DNA of 28,213 nucleotides, taken from an uncultured Anaerotruncus sp. (lineage in GTDB: Bacteria > Bacillota > Clostridia > Oscillospirales > Ruminococcaceae). Shown here piece by piece: positions 7,998 through 14,597 of the stretch (position 1 is the stretch's first letter; every line of letters begins with the position of its first letter). Position numbers and translations under genes: made by a program. The stretch is taken from NCBI RefSeq assembly GCF_902490045.1, contig NZ_CABUCJ010000023.1, positions 1 through 28,213 of the forward strand, written 5' to 3'. Under the pieces are notes generated by a model that saw nothing but the letters and a program-made list of their open reading frames with translations, was not told the DNA's origin and did no database searches.

Positions 7998-8929
7998 AAA
8001 AAACCATTCTGAAGCGCGCCGCGGCCCTGCTGCTCGCGGCGATCGCCGCGGCGGGCCTCGCCGCGTGCGGCGGGCGGCCCGCGCCCGATACGCTGCGCAT
8101 CGGCGTCATGTACTCGTCCGACGTCATCCCGCTGGCGGTCATGAAGGACCGGAAGCTCGACGAAAAGCAGGGCGTCATCCTCGACATGCAGGTCTTTTCC
8201 TCCGCCAAGGACCGCGACGCGGCGCTGCAGGCGGGCGAGCTCGACGGGGTCTTCACCGACTTCATCGGCGCGTGCATCTACCAGAACGCCGGGCTCGATG
8301 TGAAGATCACCGGCATGACCGACGGCGACTACCTGCTGCTCGCCGGCCCGGATTCCGGCGTCAAGACGCTCGCGGACGCGGCCGGGAAATCGATCGCGAT
8401 CTCGGAAAACACGCTGATCGAATACGCGCTCGACTACATCCTCGTGCAGGACGGGTACGGCGCGGACTACCTCAAGAAAGAGGTCGTCCCCCGCATCCCC
8501 GACCGCCTTGAGATGCTGCGCTCCGGGCAGGTCGACCTCTGCCTGCTGCCCGAGCCGTTCGCGACCCTCGCCCTCTCCGACGGCGCCGTCGAGCTGGGCA
8601 GCGCCAACACGTCGGGGCTCTATCCCGCCGTCTCCGCCTTCACCCAGACGGCGATCGACGGGAAGGCCGGCGCGATCAAAAAGTTTTACGCCGCCTACGA
8701 CGAGGCCGTCGACTACGTGAACAGCACCCCCCTCTCCGAATACGAGCCGGTCGTGATCGCGGGCGCGGGCTTCCCGGAGGAGCTCGCGGGCAGGATCGAG
8801 CTGCCCGTCTTCCGCAAAAACGCACTGCCCGGGGAAGCCGACCTCTCCGCCGCTGTCGCCTGGGCCTCGGATAAGGGGCTCTGCCCCGCTTCCCTCGCCC
8901 CCGCCGACCTGCTCGGCAACCTCGGATAA
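7994..8929 (+). CDS. ABC importer substrate-binding lipoprotein (NMT1/SsuA/TauA type)
   Basis: A 311-residue extracytoplasmic binding protein. The lipoprotein signal ends in GLAAC (Cys25). The mature part opens with LRIGVMYSSDVIPLAVMKD, the first strand and loop of type II periplasmic-binding folds of the nitrate/sulfonate/thiamine-precursor class, and continues with GELDGVFTDF and GKSIAIS. The start at 7994 is set by GGAGGGAAG at 7981-7989 and by the lipobox; the frame is open further upstream inside ubiX. The substrate cannot be read from sequence. Its place between ubiX and its own ATPase and permease suggests a small aromatic or quinone-precursor acid (inference). A flavin or thiamine precursor is the alternative. 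MqnA and MqnD of the futalosine pathway share this fold, but the lipobox and transporter partners argue against an enzyme. Confidence 0.9.
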   Translation: MKKTILKRAAALLLAAIAAAGLAACGGRPAPDTLRIGVMYSSDVIPLAVMKDRKLDEKQGVILDMQVFSSAKDRDAALQAGELDGVFTDFIGACIYQNAGLDVKITGMTDGDYLLLAGPDSGVKTLADAAGKSIAISENTLIEYALDYILVQDGYGADYLKKEVVPRIPDRLEMLRSGQVDLCLLPEPFATLALSDGAVELGSANTSGLYPAVSAFTQTAIDGKAGAIKKFYAAYDEAVDYVNSTPLSEYEPVVIAGAGFPEELAGRIELPVFRKNALPGEADLSAAVAWASDKGLCPASLAPADLLGNLG

Positions 8930-8934
8930 GCGCG

Positions 8935-9678
8935 ATGCTGGAAGTCGAAAACCTCACGGCGCGCTATCCGCGCGCCGGTCATCCGGTCATCGACGGGCTC
9001 ACCTTCTCCCTCGCGGAGGGGGGACTGCTCGCGCTGCTCGGGCCGTCCGGCTGCGGCAAAACGACCCTCATCAACCTGCTGGCCGGGGCGCTTCCGCCCG
9101 CGGGTGGGAGCGTCCGCTTTTGCGGCGCGCCCCTCTCCCCGCGCGATACGGCAATCGGCCTCATTCCCCAGAGCTACGGCCTGCTCCCCTGGAAGACGGT
9201 GCGGCAGAACTGCCTCTTCTGCGCGCGGCTGCGCGGAACGCCCGACGAGGCGGAGCTTGACGCCCTCTGCGCGCGGCTGGGCATCGGCGGTCTGCTCGAC
9301 CGCTACCCGCGCGAATTGAGCGGCGGGCAGGCGCAGCGGGCGGCGCTCGCGCGCGCTCTCCTCATGAAGCCGCGCCTGCTGCTGATGGACGAACCCTTCG
9401 CCGCGCTCGACGCGGCGGCGGCCGACCGCGCCAGGCGGCTCTGCTTCGAGCTCTGGCGGGATTCGGGCGCGACGGCGGTCGTGGTGACCCACCGTCCGGA
9501 GGAGGCGCTCTATCTCGCGGGCCAGATCGCCGTGATGGGAAGGGGCGGGCGCTTTACCCGCCTGCTCGAGAACCCCTGGCAGGGCCAGGCCGAGCCGGGC
9601 GGCTCCGATTTCGAGGCTTTTTCCCACAGCCTGCGGCGGGAAATCCTGCTTGCCGCCGGAGAGGAGGCCGCGTCATGA
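8935..9678 (+). CDS. ABC importer ATP-binding protein (SsuB/TauB type)
   Basis: A 247-residue ATPase that powers the adjacent permease. Walker A is GPSGCGKTT (36-44). The Q-loop is in LIPQSYGLLPW, the signature is ELSGGQAQRAALARAL, Walker B is LLLMDEPFAALD, and the switch histidine is in VVVTHRPEEA. It starts 5 bases after the lipoprotein stop and overlaps the permease start by 4 bases. The family belongs to nitrate/sulfonate/taurine-type importers, which matches the binding protein. Confidence 0.96.
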   Translation: MLEVENLTARYPRAGHPVIDGLTFSLAEGGLLALLGPSGCGKTTLINLLAGALPPAGGSVRFCGAPLSPRDTAIGLIPQSYGLLPWKTVRQNCLFCARLRGTPDEAELDALCARLGIGGLLDRYPRELSGGQAQRAALARALLMKPRLLLMDEPFAALDAAAADRARRLCFELWRDSGATAVVVTHRPEEALYLAGQIAVMGRGGRFTRLLENPWQGQAEPGGSDFEAFSHSLRREILLAAGEEAAS

Positions 9679-10415
9679 AAAAGACGGTCTCCTTCCTGCT
9701 CGGCTTTGCGGCGGTCAACCTGTTCTGGCTGATCGCCGCCGCGCTGCTCGACACCCGCGCGCTGCCCGGCCCCGTGGAGGTATACGCGCACTTTGGAGAC
9801 GTGCTCGCCGCGGGCATCTTCCGCCACATCGGCGCAAGCCTCTGGCGGGTGTTCGCGGGGCTTTTCCTCGCGCTCGCGGCCGGGGTGCCGGTCGGCCTGC
9901 TGATGGCCGCCTCCCCCCGCTGGAACGCCCTGCTCCATCCGGTCGTCTACTTCTCCTACCCTGTCCCCAAGACCGCCCTGCTGCCCGTCGCGATGCTGCT
10001 CTTCGGCCTGCGGGACGGCTCGAAAATCCTCATCATCCTGCTGACCGTCCTCTTCCAGGTGATCGTCGCCACGCGGGACGCGGCCCGTGCCGTCGACCCC
10101 GGCCTCTACCAGGTGGCCGTCAGCGCCGGGGCCTCGCGCGGCCGCCTGCTTGGGCAGATCACGCTGCCCGCCGTGCTGCCCGAGCTCTTCACCAGCCTGC
10201 GCATCGGCGTGGGCACCGCGCTGGCCGTCCTCTTCATCGTCGAGGCGTACGGCACCCGCGCGGGCGTCGGCTACTATATCCTCGACGCGTGGAGCCGCAT
10301 CGACTACCTCGAAATGTACGGCGGCATCGTCGTCATCTCGGTGGTGGGCGCGGCGCTCTTTCTCGCCGTCGACCTGCTCGCGCGGCGGCTCTGCGGCTGG
10401 AAGGAGCCGTCCTGA
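9675..10415 (+). CDS. ABC importer permease (SsuC/TauC type)
   Basis: A 246-residue membrane protein with about six hydrophobic segments. The EAA loop that docks the ATPase appears around AVDPGLYQVAVSAGASRGRLLGQITLPA, with the family's VSAGAS and LPAVLPE. The ATG at 9675 overlaps the ATPase stop (ATGA) and has GGAGAGGAGG at 9659-9668. It is the last gene of the rightward operon. No convincing terminator follows, so some transcription may run into the XRE gene. Confidence 0.94.
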   Translation: MKKTVSFLLGFAAVNLFWLIAAALLDTRALPGPVEVYAHFGDVLAAGIFRHIGASLWRVFAGLFLALAAGVPVGLLMAASPRWNALLHPVVYFSYPVPKTALLPVAMLLFGLRDGSKILIILLTVLFQVIVATRDAARAVDPGLYQVAVSAGASRGRLLGQITLPAVLPELFTSLRIGVGTALAVLFIVEAYGTRAGVGYYILDAWSRIDYLEMYGGIVVISVVGAALFLAVDLLARRLCGWKEPS

Positions 10416-10469
10416 CCGGGTTCCGCCGGGAACTCTACCAGCCGTTTACCCCGGTCGACCGCCATTCCC

Positions 10470-10498
10470 GTGCCAAAACCGGCGCCGTCTGGTATCAT
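10470..10498 (+). promoter_or_regulatory. Promoter of the XRE regulator gene
   Basis: GTGCCA (10470-10475) and TATCAT (10493-10498) are separated by 17 bases. The -10 matches consensus at five of six positions and the -35 at four. The start codon lies 28 bases downstream with AAAGGAGG between. Confidence 0.55.
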
Positions 10499-10526
10499 AA
10501 ACACAATCACCAAAGGAGGGGCGCGG

Positions 10527-10934
10527 ATGGATTATAACCACATGGGGGACCTCATCAGCAGCGTTCGGAAATCGAAAAACATGACGCAGAAGGAGCTTGC
10601 CGACCTGCTGCACGTGACGGACAAGGCGGTGTCCAAATGGGAGCGCGGAATCTCCTGTCCGGACATCGGCACCCTTCCCGCGCTCGCCGACGTCCTCGGG
10701 ATCTCGACCGACGAGCTGCTGCGCTGCCGCGGGCAGGCGTCCGCCGCAAAACGCGGCGCGCCCGCCGGCCGGGAAATCCGCCGGACGGCCCTGTTGGTCT
10801 TCCGGGCGGTCGGTCTCTCGATGGGCGTGGCCGCGCTGGCGCTGTCCGCGCTCGGGAAGCTGGACGGCCGGACGGCCGTCACCCTGCTTTCCATCGGCGT
10901 CACCTGTCTCGGAATCGCGCAGTTGTCAGAATAA
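10527..10934 (+). CDS. XRE-family regulator with C-terminal membrane segments
   Basis: A 135-residue protein. Residues 7-62 form a Cro/C1-type helix-turn-helix (KNMTQKELADLLHVTDKAVSKWERG, then PDIGTLPALADVLGIS.DELL). The second half has two hydrophobic stretches (about 90-112 and 117-133), so the DNA-binding domain is probably tethered to the membrane. This HTH plus short membrane tail layout is common in Clostridia, usually with unknown targets. The ATG at 10527 is set by AAAGGAGG at 10512-10519. The frame is open further upstream but without a ribosome site. The gene stands alone between a promoter and a strong terminator. Its relation to the ABC/quinone operon is unknown. Confidence 0.85.
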   Translation: MDYNHMGDLISSVRKSKNMTQKELADLLHVTDKAVSKWERGISCPDIGTLPALADVLGISTDELLRCRGQASAAKRGAPAGREIRRTALLVFRAVGLSMGVAALALSALGKLDGRTAVTLLSIGVTCLGIAQLSE

Positions 10935-10973
10935 TATTATACAATTGGTAATATATTCTTGTATTTATCCCAT

Positions 10974-11012
10974 AAAAAGGGGCGCAGCGGCAAAACGCTG
11001 CGCCCCTTTTTT
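10974..11012. terminator. Bidirectional rho-independent terminator
   Basis: GGGGCGCAGCG (10979-10989) pairs perfectly with CGCTGCGCCCC (10996-11006) around a 6-base loop. The stem is flanked by AAAAA on the left and TTTTTT on the right, so it works in both directions. It lies between the convergent XRE (+) and flavin disulfide reductase (-) genes. Confidence 0.93.
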
Positions 11013-11039
11013 GGGGGGATATGAGGAGGTCAAAAGAAA

Positions 11040-12404
11040 TCAGGCAAAGAGGTCGTTGAGCGCCTCGCTCATCGTCGGATGGGTGAAGATCTGCCTGCCG
11101 AGCAGAGTATAGTCGGCGTCGAGGTCCATCGCGAGCTTGACGATGTTGATCATCTCATAGCTCTCCTCGCAGAAGAGCATCGCGCCCAGAATCTTGTTGG
11201 TGTCCGCGTCAACGACCGCCTTGAGCAGGCCGGCGGGGCGCCTCAGCACCTGCGCCTTGGGGATGGCGGCCGCCGGAAGGGTGAGGACCTTTACATGATA
11301 ACCCGCCTCGCGCGCCTCCTTTTCGCTGAGGCCGACGCGGGAGAAGGGGGGATCGATAAAGACGCTGTAGGGAACGTTTCCGCGCTTCGCGGCGTCGTAG
11401 CCGCCGCCCGAAAGCTGCGACCAGACGATCCGGAAGTCGTCGAGCGAGACGTAGGTAAATTGCAGCCCGCCAGCAACGTCCCCCATCGCCCAGATGTTTG
11501 GGGCGGTGGTGCGCAGTTTTTCGTCCACCTTGACCGCGCCGCGCGGGGTCAGTTCGACCCCCGCCTCGGCCGCGTTGAGGCCGTCGGTGTTGGGGCGGCG
11601 GCCGGTCGCGACGAGCACCGCGTCCGCCGCGAGCGTCTTCTCCGCGCCCTCCCGCGCGAAGGTCACCTCCGCGAAATCGCCCGCGTTCGCGACCCTTTTG
11701 ACCGCCGCGCCGATCTGGAAGGAGACGCCCTTCTCTTCGAGCGCCTTCTTGATCTCGGCGGCGATGTCCGCGTCCTCGCGGGGCAGGAACACCGGCGCGC
11801 CCTCGAACACCGTGACCTGCGAGCCAAAGCCCGCGTAGATCGAGGCAAACTCGAGCCCGATGTAGCCGCCGCCGATGATCGCCAGCCTGCGGGGGAGCTT
11901 TTCAAGGTCCATGAGCCCCTCGCTCAGGTAGACGAACGGGTTCTCCCGGAGCCCCTCGATGGGCGGGACGACGGGGGTGGAGCCGGTGTTGATGAAGATC
12001 TGCTTTCCCTCGAGGATAAGCGTCTCCCCCCGGTCGGACACGACCTGCACCTGCGTCGGCGAAAGAAAACTGCCCTTGCCGTTATAAATGGTGACATTGG
12101 GACTGCCGTCGAGCTTGTCGAAGTTCTTTTTGCGCAGCATGGCGGTCAGGCGGCGTTTCTCCTCGATGGCGGCGGCGTAGAACGCCTGTTTCTTCTCGAA
12201 ATCCGCGCTGCGGTGCCCGTGGGAGATTCCCGAACTGCGCACCAGCGATTTGGAGGGGATGCACCCCACGTTGATGCAGGTCCCCCCATACATCTTGTCG
12301 GATTTTTCGATCATCGCGACGGTTTTTCCGCTCGCGCCGAGTTTGCCCGCAAGGGTCTTGCCCCCCTTGCCGAAACCGATTACGATCGCGTCATACTGCT
12401 TCAT
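11040..12404 (-). CDS. RclA/MerA-like class I flavin disulfide reductase
   Basis: A 454-residue pyridine nucleotide-disulfide oxidoreductase. The FAD motif is VIGFGKGGKTLA, and the redox disulfide is GGTCINVGC (Cys43, Cys48), the same positions as in E. coli RclA. It also has an NAD(P)H motif, IIGGGYIGLEFAS, the second FAD motif IWAMGDVAGG, and a C-terminal HPTMSEALND in place of the HxxxxE of glutathione or lipoamide reductases. RclA and staphylococcal MerA protect against hypochlorite and disulfide stress. RclA has also been reported to reduce Cu(II). A start at 12404 gives the normal N-terminus; the upstream extension to 12455 lies in the neighbouring gene. It is 16 bases behind the Rrf2 gene, the same pairing as hypR-merA of Staphylococcus aureus. 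The physiological substrate here is inferred. Confidence 0.9.
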   Translation of the reverse strand: MKQYDAIVIGFGKGGKTLAGKLGASGKTVAMIEKSDKMYGGTCINVGCIPSKSLVRSSGISHGHRSADFEKKQAFYAAAIEEKRRLTAMLRKKNFDKLDGSPNVTIYNGKGSFLSPTQVQVVSDRGETLILEGKQIFINTGSTPVVPPIEGLRENPFVYLSEGLMDLEKLPRRLAIIGGGYIGLEFASIYAGFGSQVTVFEGAPVFLPREDADIAAEIKKALEEKGVSFQIGAAVKRVANAGDFAEVTFAREGAEKTLAADAVLVATGRRPNTDGLNAAEAGVELTPRGAVKVDEKLRTTAPNIWAMGDVAGGLQFTYVSLDDFRIVWSQLSGGGYDAAKRGNVPYSVFIDPPFSRVGLSEKEAREAGYHVKVLTLPAAAIPKAQVLRRPAGLLKAVVDADTNKILGAMLFCEESYEMINIVKLAMDLDADYTLLGRQIFTHPTMSEALNDLFA

Positions 12405-12420
12405 AAAAATGCCTTCTTTC

Positions 12421-12843
12421 TCAGCTCGTGTGCGGCCCGAATATCTTCTTGTCAATGTCCGCTATGGTGATCTCCCCCAGCCTTTGGCGGCAGAGCTCGT
12501 CGAGGTCGGAATAGATGCCGTCCATGATCTCCCCCATTCCGGAGGCCACCAGGCACGCCTTCTCCCGGTCGCCCGGCTTCCAACAGGCGGACACCAGCCG
12601 GACGTCGACCGCCTCGTCGACCCGCCGGAGGGTGACCTCCGCGGGGGATTTGATGAAATGGTACCCCCCGTCGACCCCCTCCTTGGTGGCGACGAGGCCC
12701 GCTTTTTTCAGCTTGGCCATCACCTTGCGCACCCGCGCCGGGTTGGTGCAGATGTTCCCGGCGAGCGCCTCGCTCGAAACGGTTTCCCCTTTGTGGTTGA
12801 GATAGACCAGCGCGTGTACTGCGATGGCAAATTCACTTGTCAT
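12421..12843 (-). CDS. Rrf2-family redox regulator (HypR-like)
   Basis: A 140-residue Rrf2 winged-helix repressor. The N-terminal helix FAIAVHALVYL, the recognition region AGNICTNPARVRKVMAKLKKAGLV and the wing GVDGGYHFIKSP are typical. It has four cysteines (32, 87, 97 and 118) but not the three-Cys cluster of Fe-S members such as IscR or NsrR. Cys32 is close to Cys33 of S. aureus HypR, which forms a disulfide under hypochlorite stress, so thiol sensing is likely (inference). GGAGGAAA lies upstream of the ATG. It is the first gene of the operon with the flavin disulfide reductase. A palindrome sits on its own promoter and recurs at the thiol-operon promoter. Confidence 0.9.
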   Translation of the reverse strand: MTSEFAIAVHALVYLNHKGETVSSEALAGNICTNPARVRKVMAKLKKAGLVATKEGVDGGYHFIKSPAEVTLRRVDEAVDVRLVSACWKPGDREKACLVASGMGEIMDGIYSDLDELCRQRLGEITIADIDKKIFGPHTS

Positions 12844-12870
12844 CTGTGTTTCCTCCTTATATCATCCACT

Positions 12871-12895
12871 AACTGTAATTGTACCTCATACAGTT
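12871..12895. promoter_or_regulatory. Rrf2 operator, site 1
   Basis: AACTGTA (12871-12877) and TACAGTT (12889-12895) form a perfect 7-base inverted repeat with an 11-base spacer. The -10 hexamer occupies the first six bases of that spacer. The core CTGTA-N11-TACAG recurs at 14577-14597. Binding by the Rrf2 protein is inferred from position and recurrence. Confidence 0.75.
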
Positions 12896-12906
12896 AACGG
12901 AATCAA
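12878..12906 (-). promoter_or_regulatory. Promoter of the rrf2-flavin disulfide reductase operon
   Basis: On the minus strand, TTGATT (12906-12901), 17 bases, TACAAT (12883-12878). The -35 overlaps the stop codon of the upstream membrane-protein gene. With no terminator between them, readthrough from the thiol operon is likely. Confidence 0.7.
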
Positions 12907-13202
12907 GGGGCAATCTGCCGCAGCCTGCGCAGAAGTCCCCCCAGCAGGCCAAGATGCACCGCCAGAAGCGCGCCGTGCAGAAGCATGGTCCTCCCGGGGA
13001 CGAGCGCGCAGGCCAGCCCGCTCTGCTGGCGGGCGAGGGCGATAAGCTGGGAGGCGCCGTAGGCCGCGGAGACGGCCATGCAGAGGAGGGGCGGCACGCG
13101 TCTGCCGCCCAACTTCACCAGCGCGCCCGCGGCGAGCAGGACCGCGAGGGCAGCCGCAACGCCCGCGAAGGAGAGCAGGGTGCTCAGAAGAAAGCGGGTC
13201 AT
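12903..13202 (-). CDS. Small three-helix membrane protein, unknown function
   Basis: A 99-residue protein with three hydrophobic segments (about 3-30, 36-57 and 71-91) and few charged residues. It has two cysteines (near 41 and 65), not arranged as CxxC. I do not recognise a family. Its ATG overlaps the stop of the thioredoxin-like lipoprotein gene by 4 bases (ATGA), so the two are translationally coupled and may form a membrane partner pair, for example one that supplies electrons or anchors the redox lipoprotein. Confidence in the reading frame is good because of the coupling. The function is open. Confidence 0.7.
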   Translation of the reverse strand: MTRFLLSTLLSFAGVAAALAVLLAAGALVKLGGRRVPPLLCMAVSAAYGASQLIALARQQSGLACALVPGRTMLLHGALLAVHLGLLGGLLRRLRQIAP

Positions 13203-13945
13203 GCGCCCGCCTCATCCGAAAGCGCACGCAGGCCGTCGTCGACCATCCGACGGAACTCCTCCGCCGTGCGTCCGCCGTAGAGCGGCTCGCCGACGACATT
13301 GCCCGCGCTGTCGAGCAGGAAGCTCTCGGGCACGGTGCCGAGGTCCTTTAATTTGATCGCGATCAGGTCGTCTGAGGGCAGCAGCTGCAAAAATTCCGCG
13401 CCCGTCATCTCCTGGATCTGCCGGATGATCTCGACCTCCCCTTCGCTGATCGAGCCGTCCTCCGCCTGCGCACTCGCGGCGATCCCGATGACGTTCAGGT
13501 CCGCGCGGTCGTATTCCGCGTAAACCTGCTGGAGCGCGGCCATGTCTGAGACGCAGGAGTCGCAGAAGGTGCTCCACACGCTCACAAGCGTGAGGCGGCT
13601 GCCCGCCAGCACCTTCTCGGTGACGACGCCGCCGTCGAGGTCCTTCGCCGCCCAGTGGCCAAAGTCGGTGGCCAGACTCTCCCCCGACATCTTGAGCGGG
13701 TAGGGCAGGTCGGCGCGGCAGCCGGGGATCGCCTTCACCGGAAGCTCACCGCCCAGCGGCCCGGGGGCCTCCTCCGGAGGGATTTCCGCTTCCGGCGCTT
13801 CCCCGTCAAGCGGGGCCGTTTCGGAAGCCGCGGCCGGGGAAAGCGCTGCGCCCGCCGCCGGAGCCTCCGGTACGGGGGCCGCGCAGGCGGCGAGCAGCGC
13901 GGCCATCGCCGCCGCGCCGAGCAGGGTCGTCAGTGGTTTCCTCAC
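13199..13945 (-). CDS. Thioredoxin-like lipoprotein (TlpA/ResA type)
   Basis: A 248-residue extracytoplasmic thiol-disulfide protein. Its lipobox is LLAAC (Cys21). A long Ala/Pro/Glu-rich linker (about 22-68) follows, then a thioredoxin fold of the AhpC/TSA-TlpA kind. The redox motif is CDSC (128-131) in SVWSTFCDSC, where TlpA or ResA normally has C-x-P-C. The cis-proline region is GTVPESFLLDSAGNVVGE. The start is GTG at 13945 with GGAGG 7 bases upstream; the ATG two bases earlier reads straight into TGA. Loss of the Pro in the active site may change its redox potential (inference). It is coupled to a membrane protein downstream and preceded by a rhodanese lipoprotein, so it probably handles thiol or persulfide chemistry outside the membrane. 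Confidence 0.88.
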   Translation of the reverse strand: MRKPLTTLLGAAAMAALLAACAAPVPEAPAAGAALSPAAASETAPLDGEAPEAEIPPEEAPGPLGGELPVKAIPGCRADLPYPLKMSGESLATDFGHWAAKDLDGGVVTEKVLAGSRLTLVSVWSTFCDSCVSDMAALQQVYAEYDRADLNVIGIAASAQAEDGSISEGEVEIIRQIQEMTGAEFLQLLPSDDLIAIKLKDLGTVPESFLLDSAGNVVGEPLYGGRTAEEFRRMVDDGLRALSDEAGA

Positions 13946-13957
13946 ATCGGTTCCTCC

Positions 13958-14059
13958 TTATATGATACAGCCTGCCGCCCGGCGCTGGAAAAGGAGCGCC
14001 AGCAGGAGCAGAAGCGCCGCGGCGGCCAGCAGGATTTGCAGCCGTTCGCCCCGGGTCAT
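13958..14059 (-). CDS. 33-residue single-helix membrane peptide
   Basis: This small frame has one hydrophobic helix (about residues 9-24, mostly Leu and Ala) between basic ends, with a single Cys at position 31. The ATG at 14059 overlaps the rhodanese stop (ATGA), and its TAA abuts the GGAGG of the thioredoxin-like gene. The gap between the rhodanese and thioredoxin genes is thus fully occupied. No strong ribosome site precedes it, so expression would rely on coupling. Size and composition resemble small membrane peptides but match no family I can name. Confidence 0.5.
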   Translation of the reverse strand: MTRGERLQILLAAAALLLLLALLFQRRAAGCII

Positions 14060-14529
14060 TCGCCGGTCACCGTGCCGTACGGCCAATCCACGATGCCCCC
14101 GAAGTCATAGACGTTGGTATAGCCGAGCGCGGCCAGTTTTTCGGCCGCCTGCCTGCTGCGCACCCCCGTGCGGCAGTGGACCAGGATTTCCGCGTCAAGA
14201 TCGGGCAGCAGCGCGGGCCGTTCATCGCCGATCAACTCGTTCGGGAGGTTGATCGAGCCCTCGATCCGCTCCGCCGCGTGTTCCTCCGGGGTTCGGACGT
14301 CGAGGATGACCGCATCGGGGTTGGCGTCGAGTCGCTCCTTGGCCTCTTCAGCGGTGATCCTGTGGTATTCCGCCGCCGAAGCCGCGCCGTCCGCGCGCTC
14401 TCCGGCGTCCGCCGCGGAGGCCGTGGACTGCGGAGGGGAGGGGGCCTCCCCGCTCTCCCACGCGCACGCCGCAAGCGCCGCCGCCAGTAAAACCGCGGCC
14501 AGCAGGGCCGCCAGGTGCTTTGCTTTCAT
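14056..14529 (-). CDS. Rhodanese-domain lipoprotein
   Basis: A 157-residue surface lipoprotein. Its lipobox is ALAAC (Cys22), followed by a low-complexity linker and one rhodanese domain. The domain shows ILDVRTPEEHAAERIEGSINLP (CDC25-like first motif) and the active-site loop HCRTGVRS with catalytic Cys119. Single-domain rhodaneses transfer or bind persulfide sulfur. GGAGGAAG precedes the ATG. It is the first gene of a four-gene thiol operon behind a consensus promoter carrying the same palindrome as the Rrf2 gene. This suggests a role outside the membrane in sulfane-sulfur handling or thiol repair, probably regulated by the Rrf2 protein. Confidence 0.9.
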   Translation of the reverse strand: MKAKHLAALLAAVLLAAALAACAWESGEAPSPPQSTASAADAGERADGAASAAEYHRITAEEAKERLDANPDAVILDVRTPEEHAAERIEGSINLPNELIGDERPALLPDLDAEILVHCRTGVRSRQAAEKLAALGYTNVYDFGGIVDWPYGTVTGE

Positions 14530-14576
14530 GGGCTTCCTCCGTTTTCCAACTGTACATTTTGCTGTGTCAGTTTATA

Positions 14577-14597
14577 CTGTAATTATATCTATTACAG
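14577..14597. promoter_or_regulatory. Rrf2 operator, site 2
   Basis: CTGTA (14577-14581), 11 bases, TACAG (14593-14597), with the arms extending inward to CTGTAAT/ATTACAG. As at site 1, the -10 hexamer takes the first six spacer bases. The match in sequence, spacing and placement makes a shared regulator likely. Confidence 0.72.

Noticed and set aside
7994..8929. MqnA/MqnD-type futalosine-pathway enzyme, which shares the binding-protein fold
   Set aside because: A clear lipobox and an adjacent ABC ATPase and permease make an importer binding protein far more likely.
11040..12404. Dihydrolipoamide dehydrogenase or mercuric reductase proper
   Set aside because: The C-terminal HPTMSE motif and the RclA-like GKGGKTLA and MYGGTCINVGC context fit the RclA/MerA branch. 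There is no lipoyl or heavy-metal-binding domain, and no 2-oxoacid dehydrogenase or mer genes are nearby.
11079..12470. Plus-strand open frame (463 codons) opposite the flavin disulfide reductase
   Set aside because: The opposite strand has all FAD, NAD(P)H and CxxxxC motifs of a complete enzyme. This frame is an antisense artefact.
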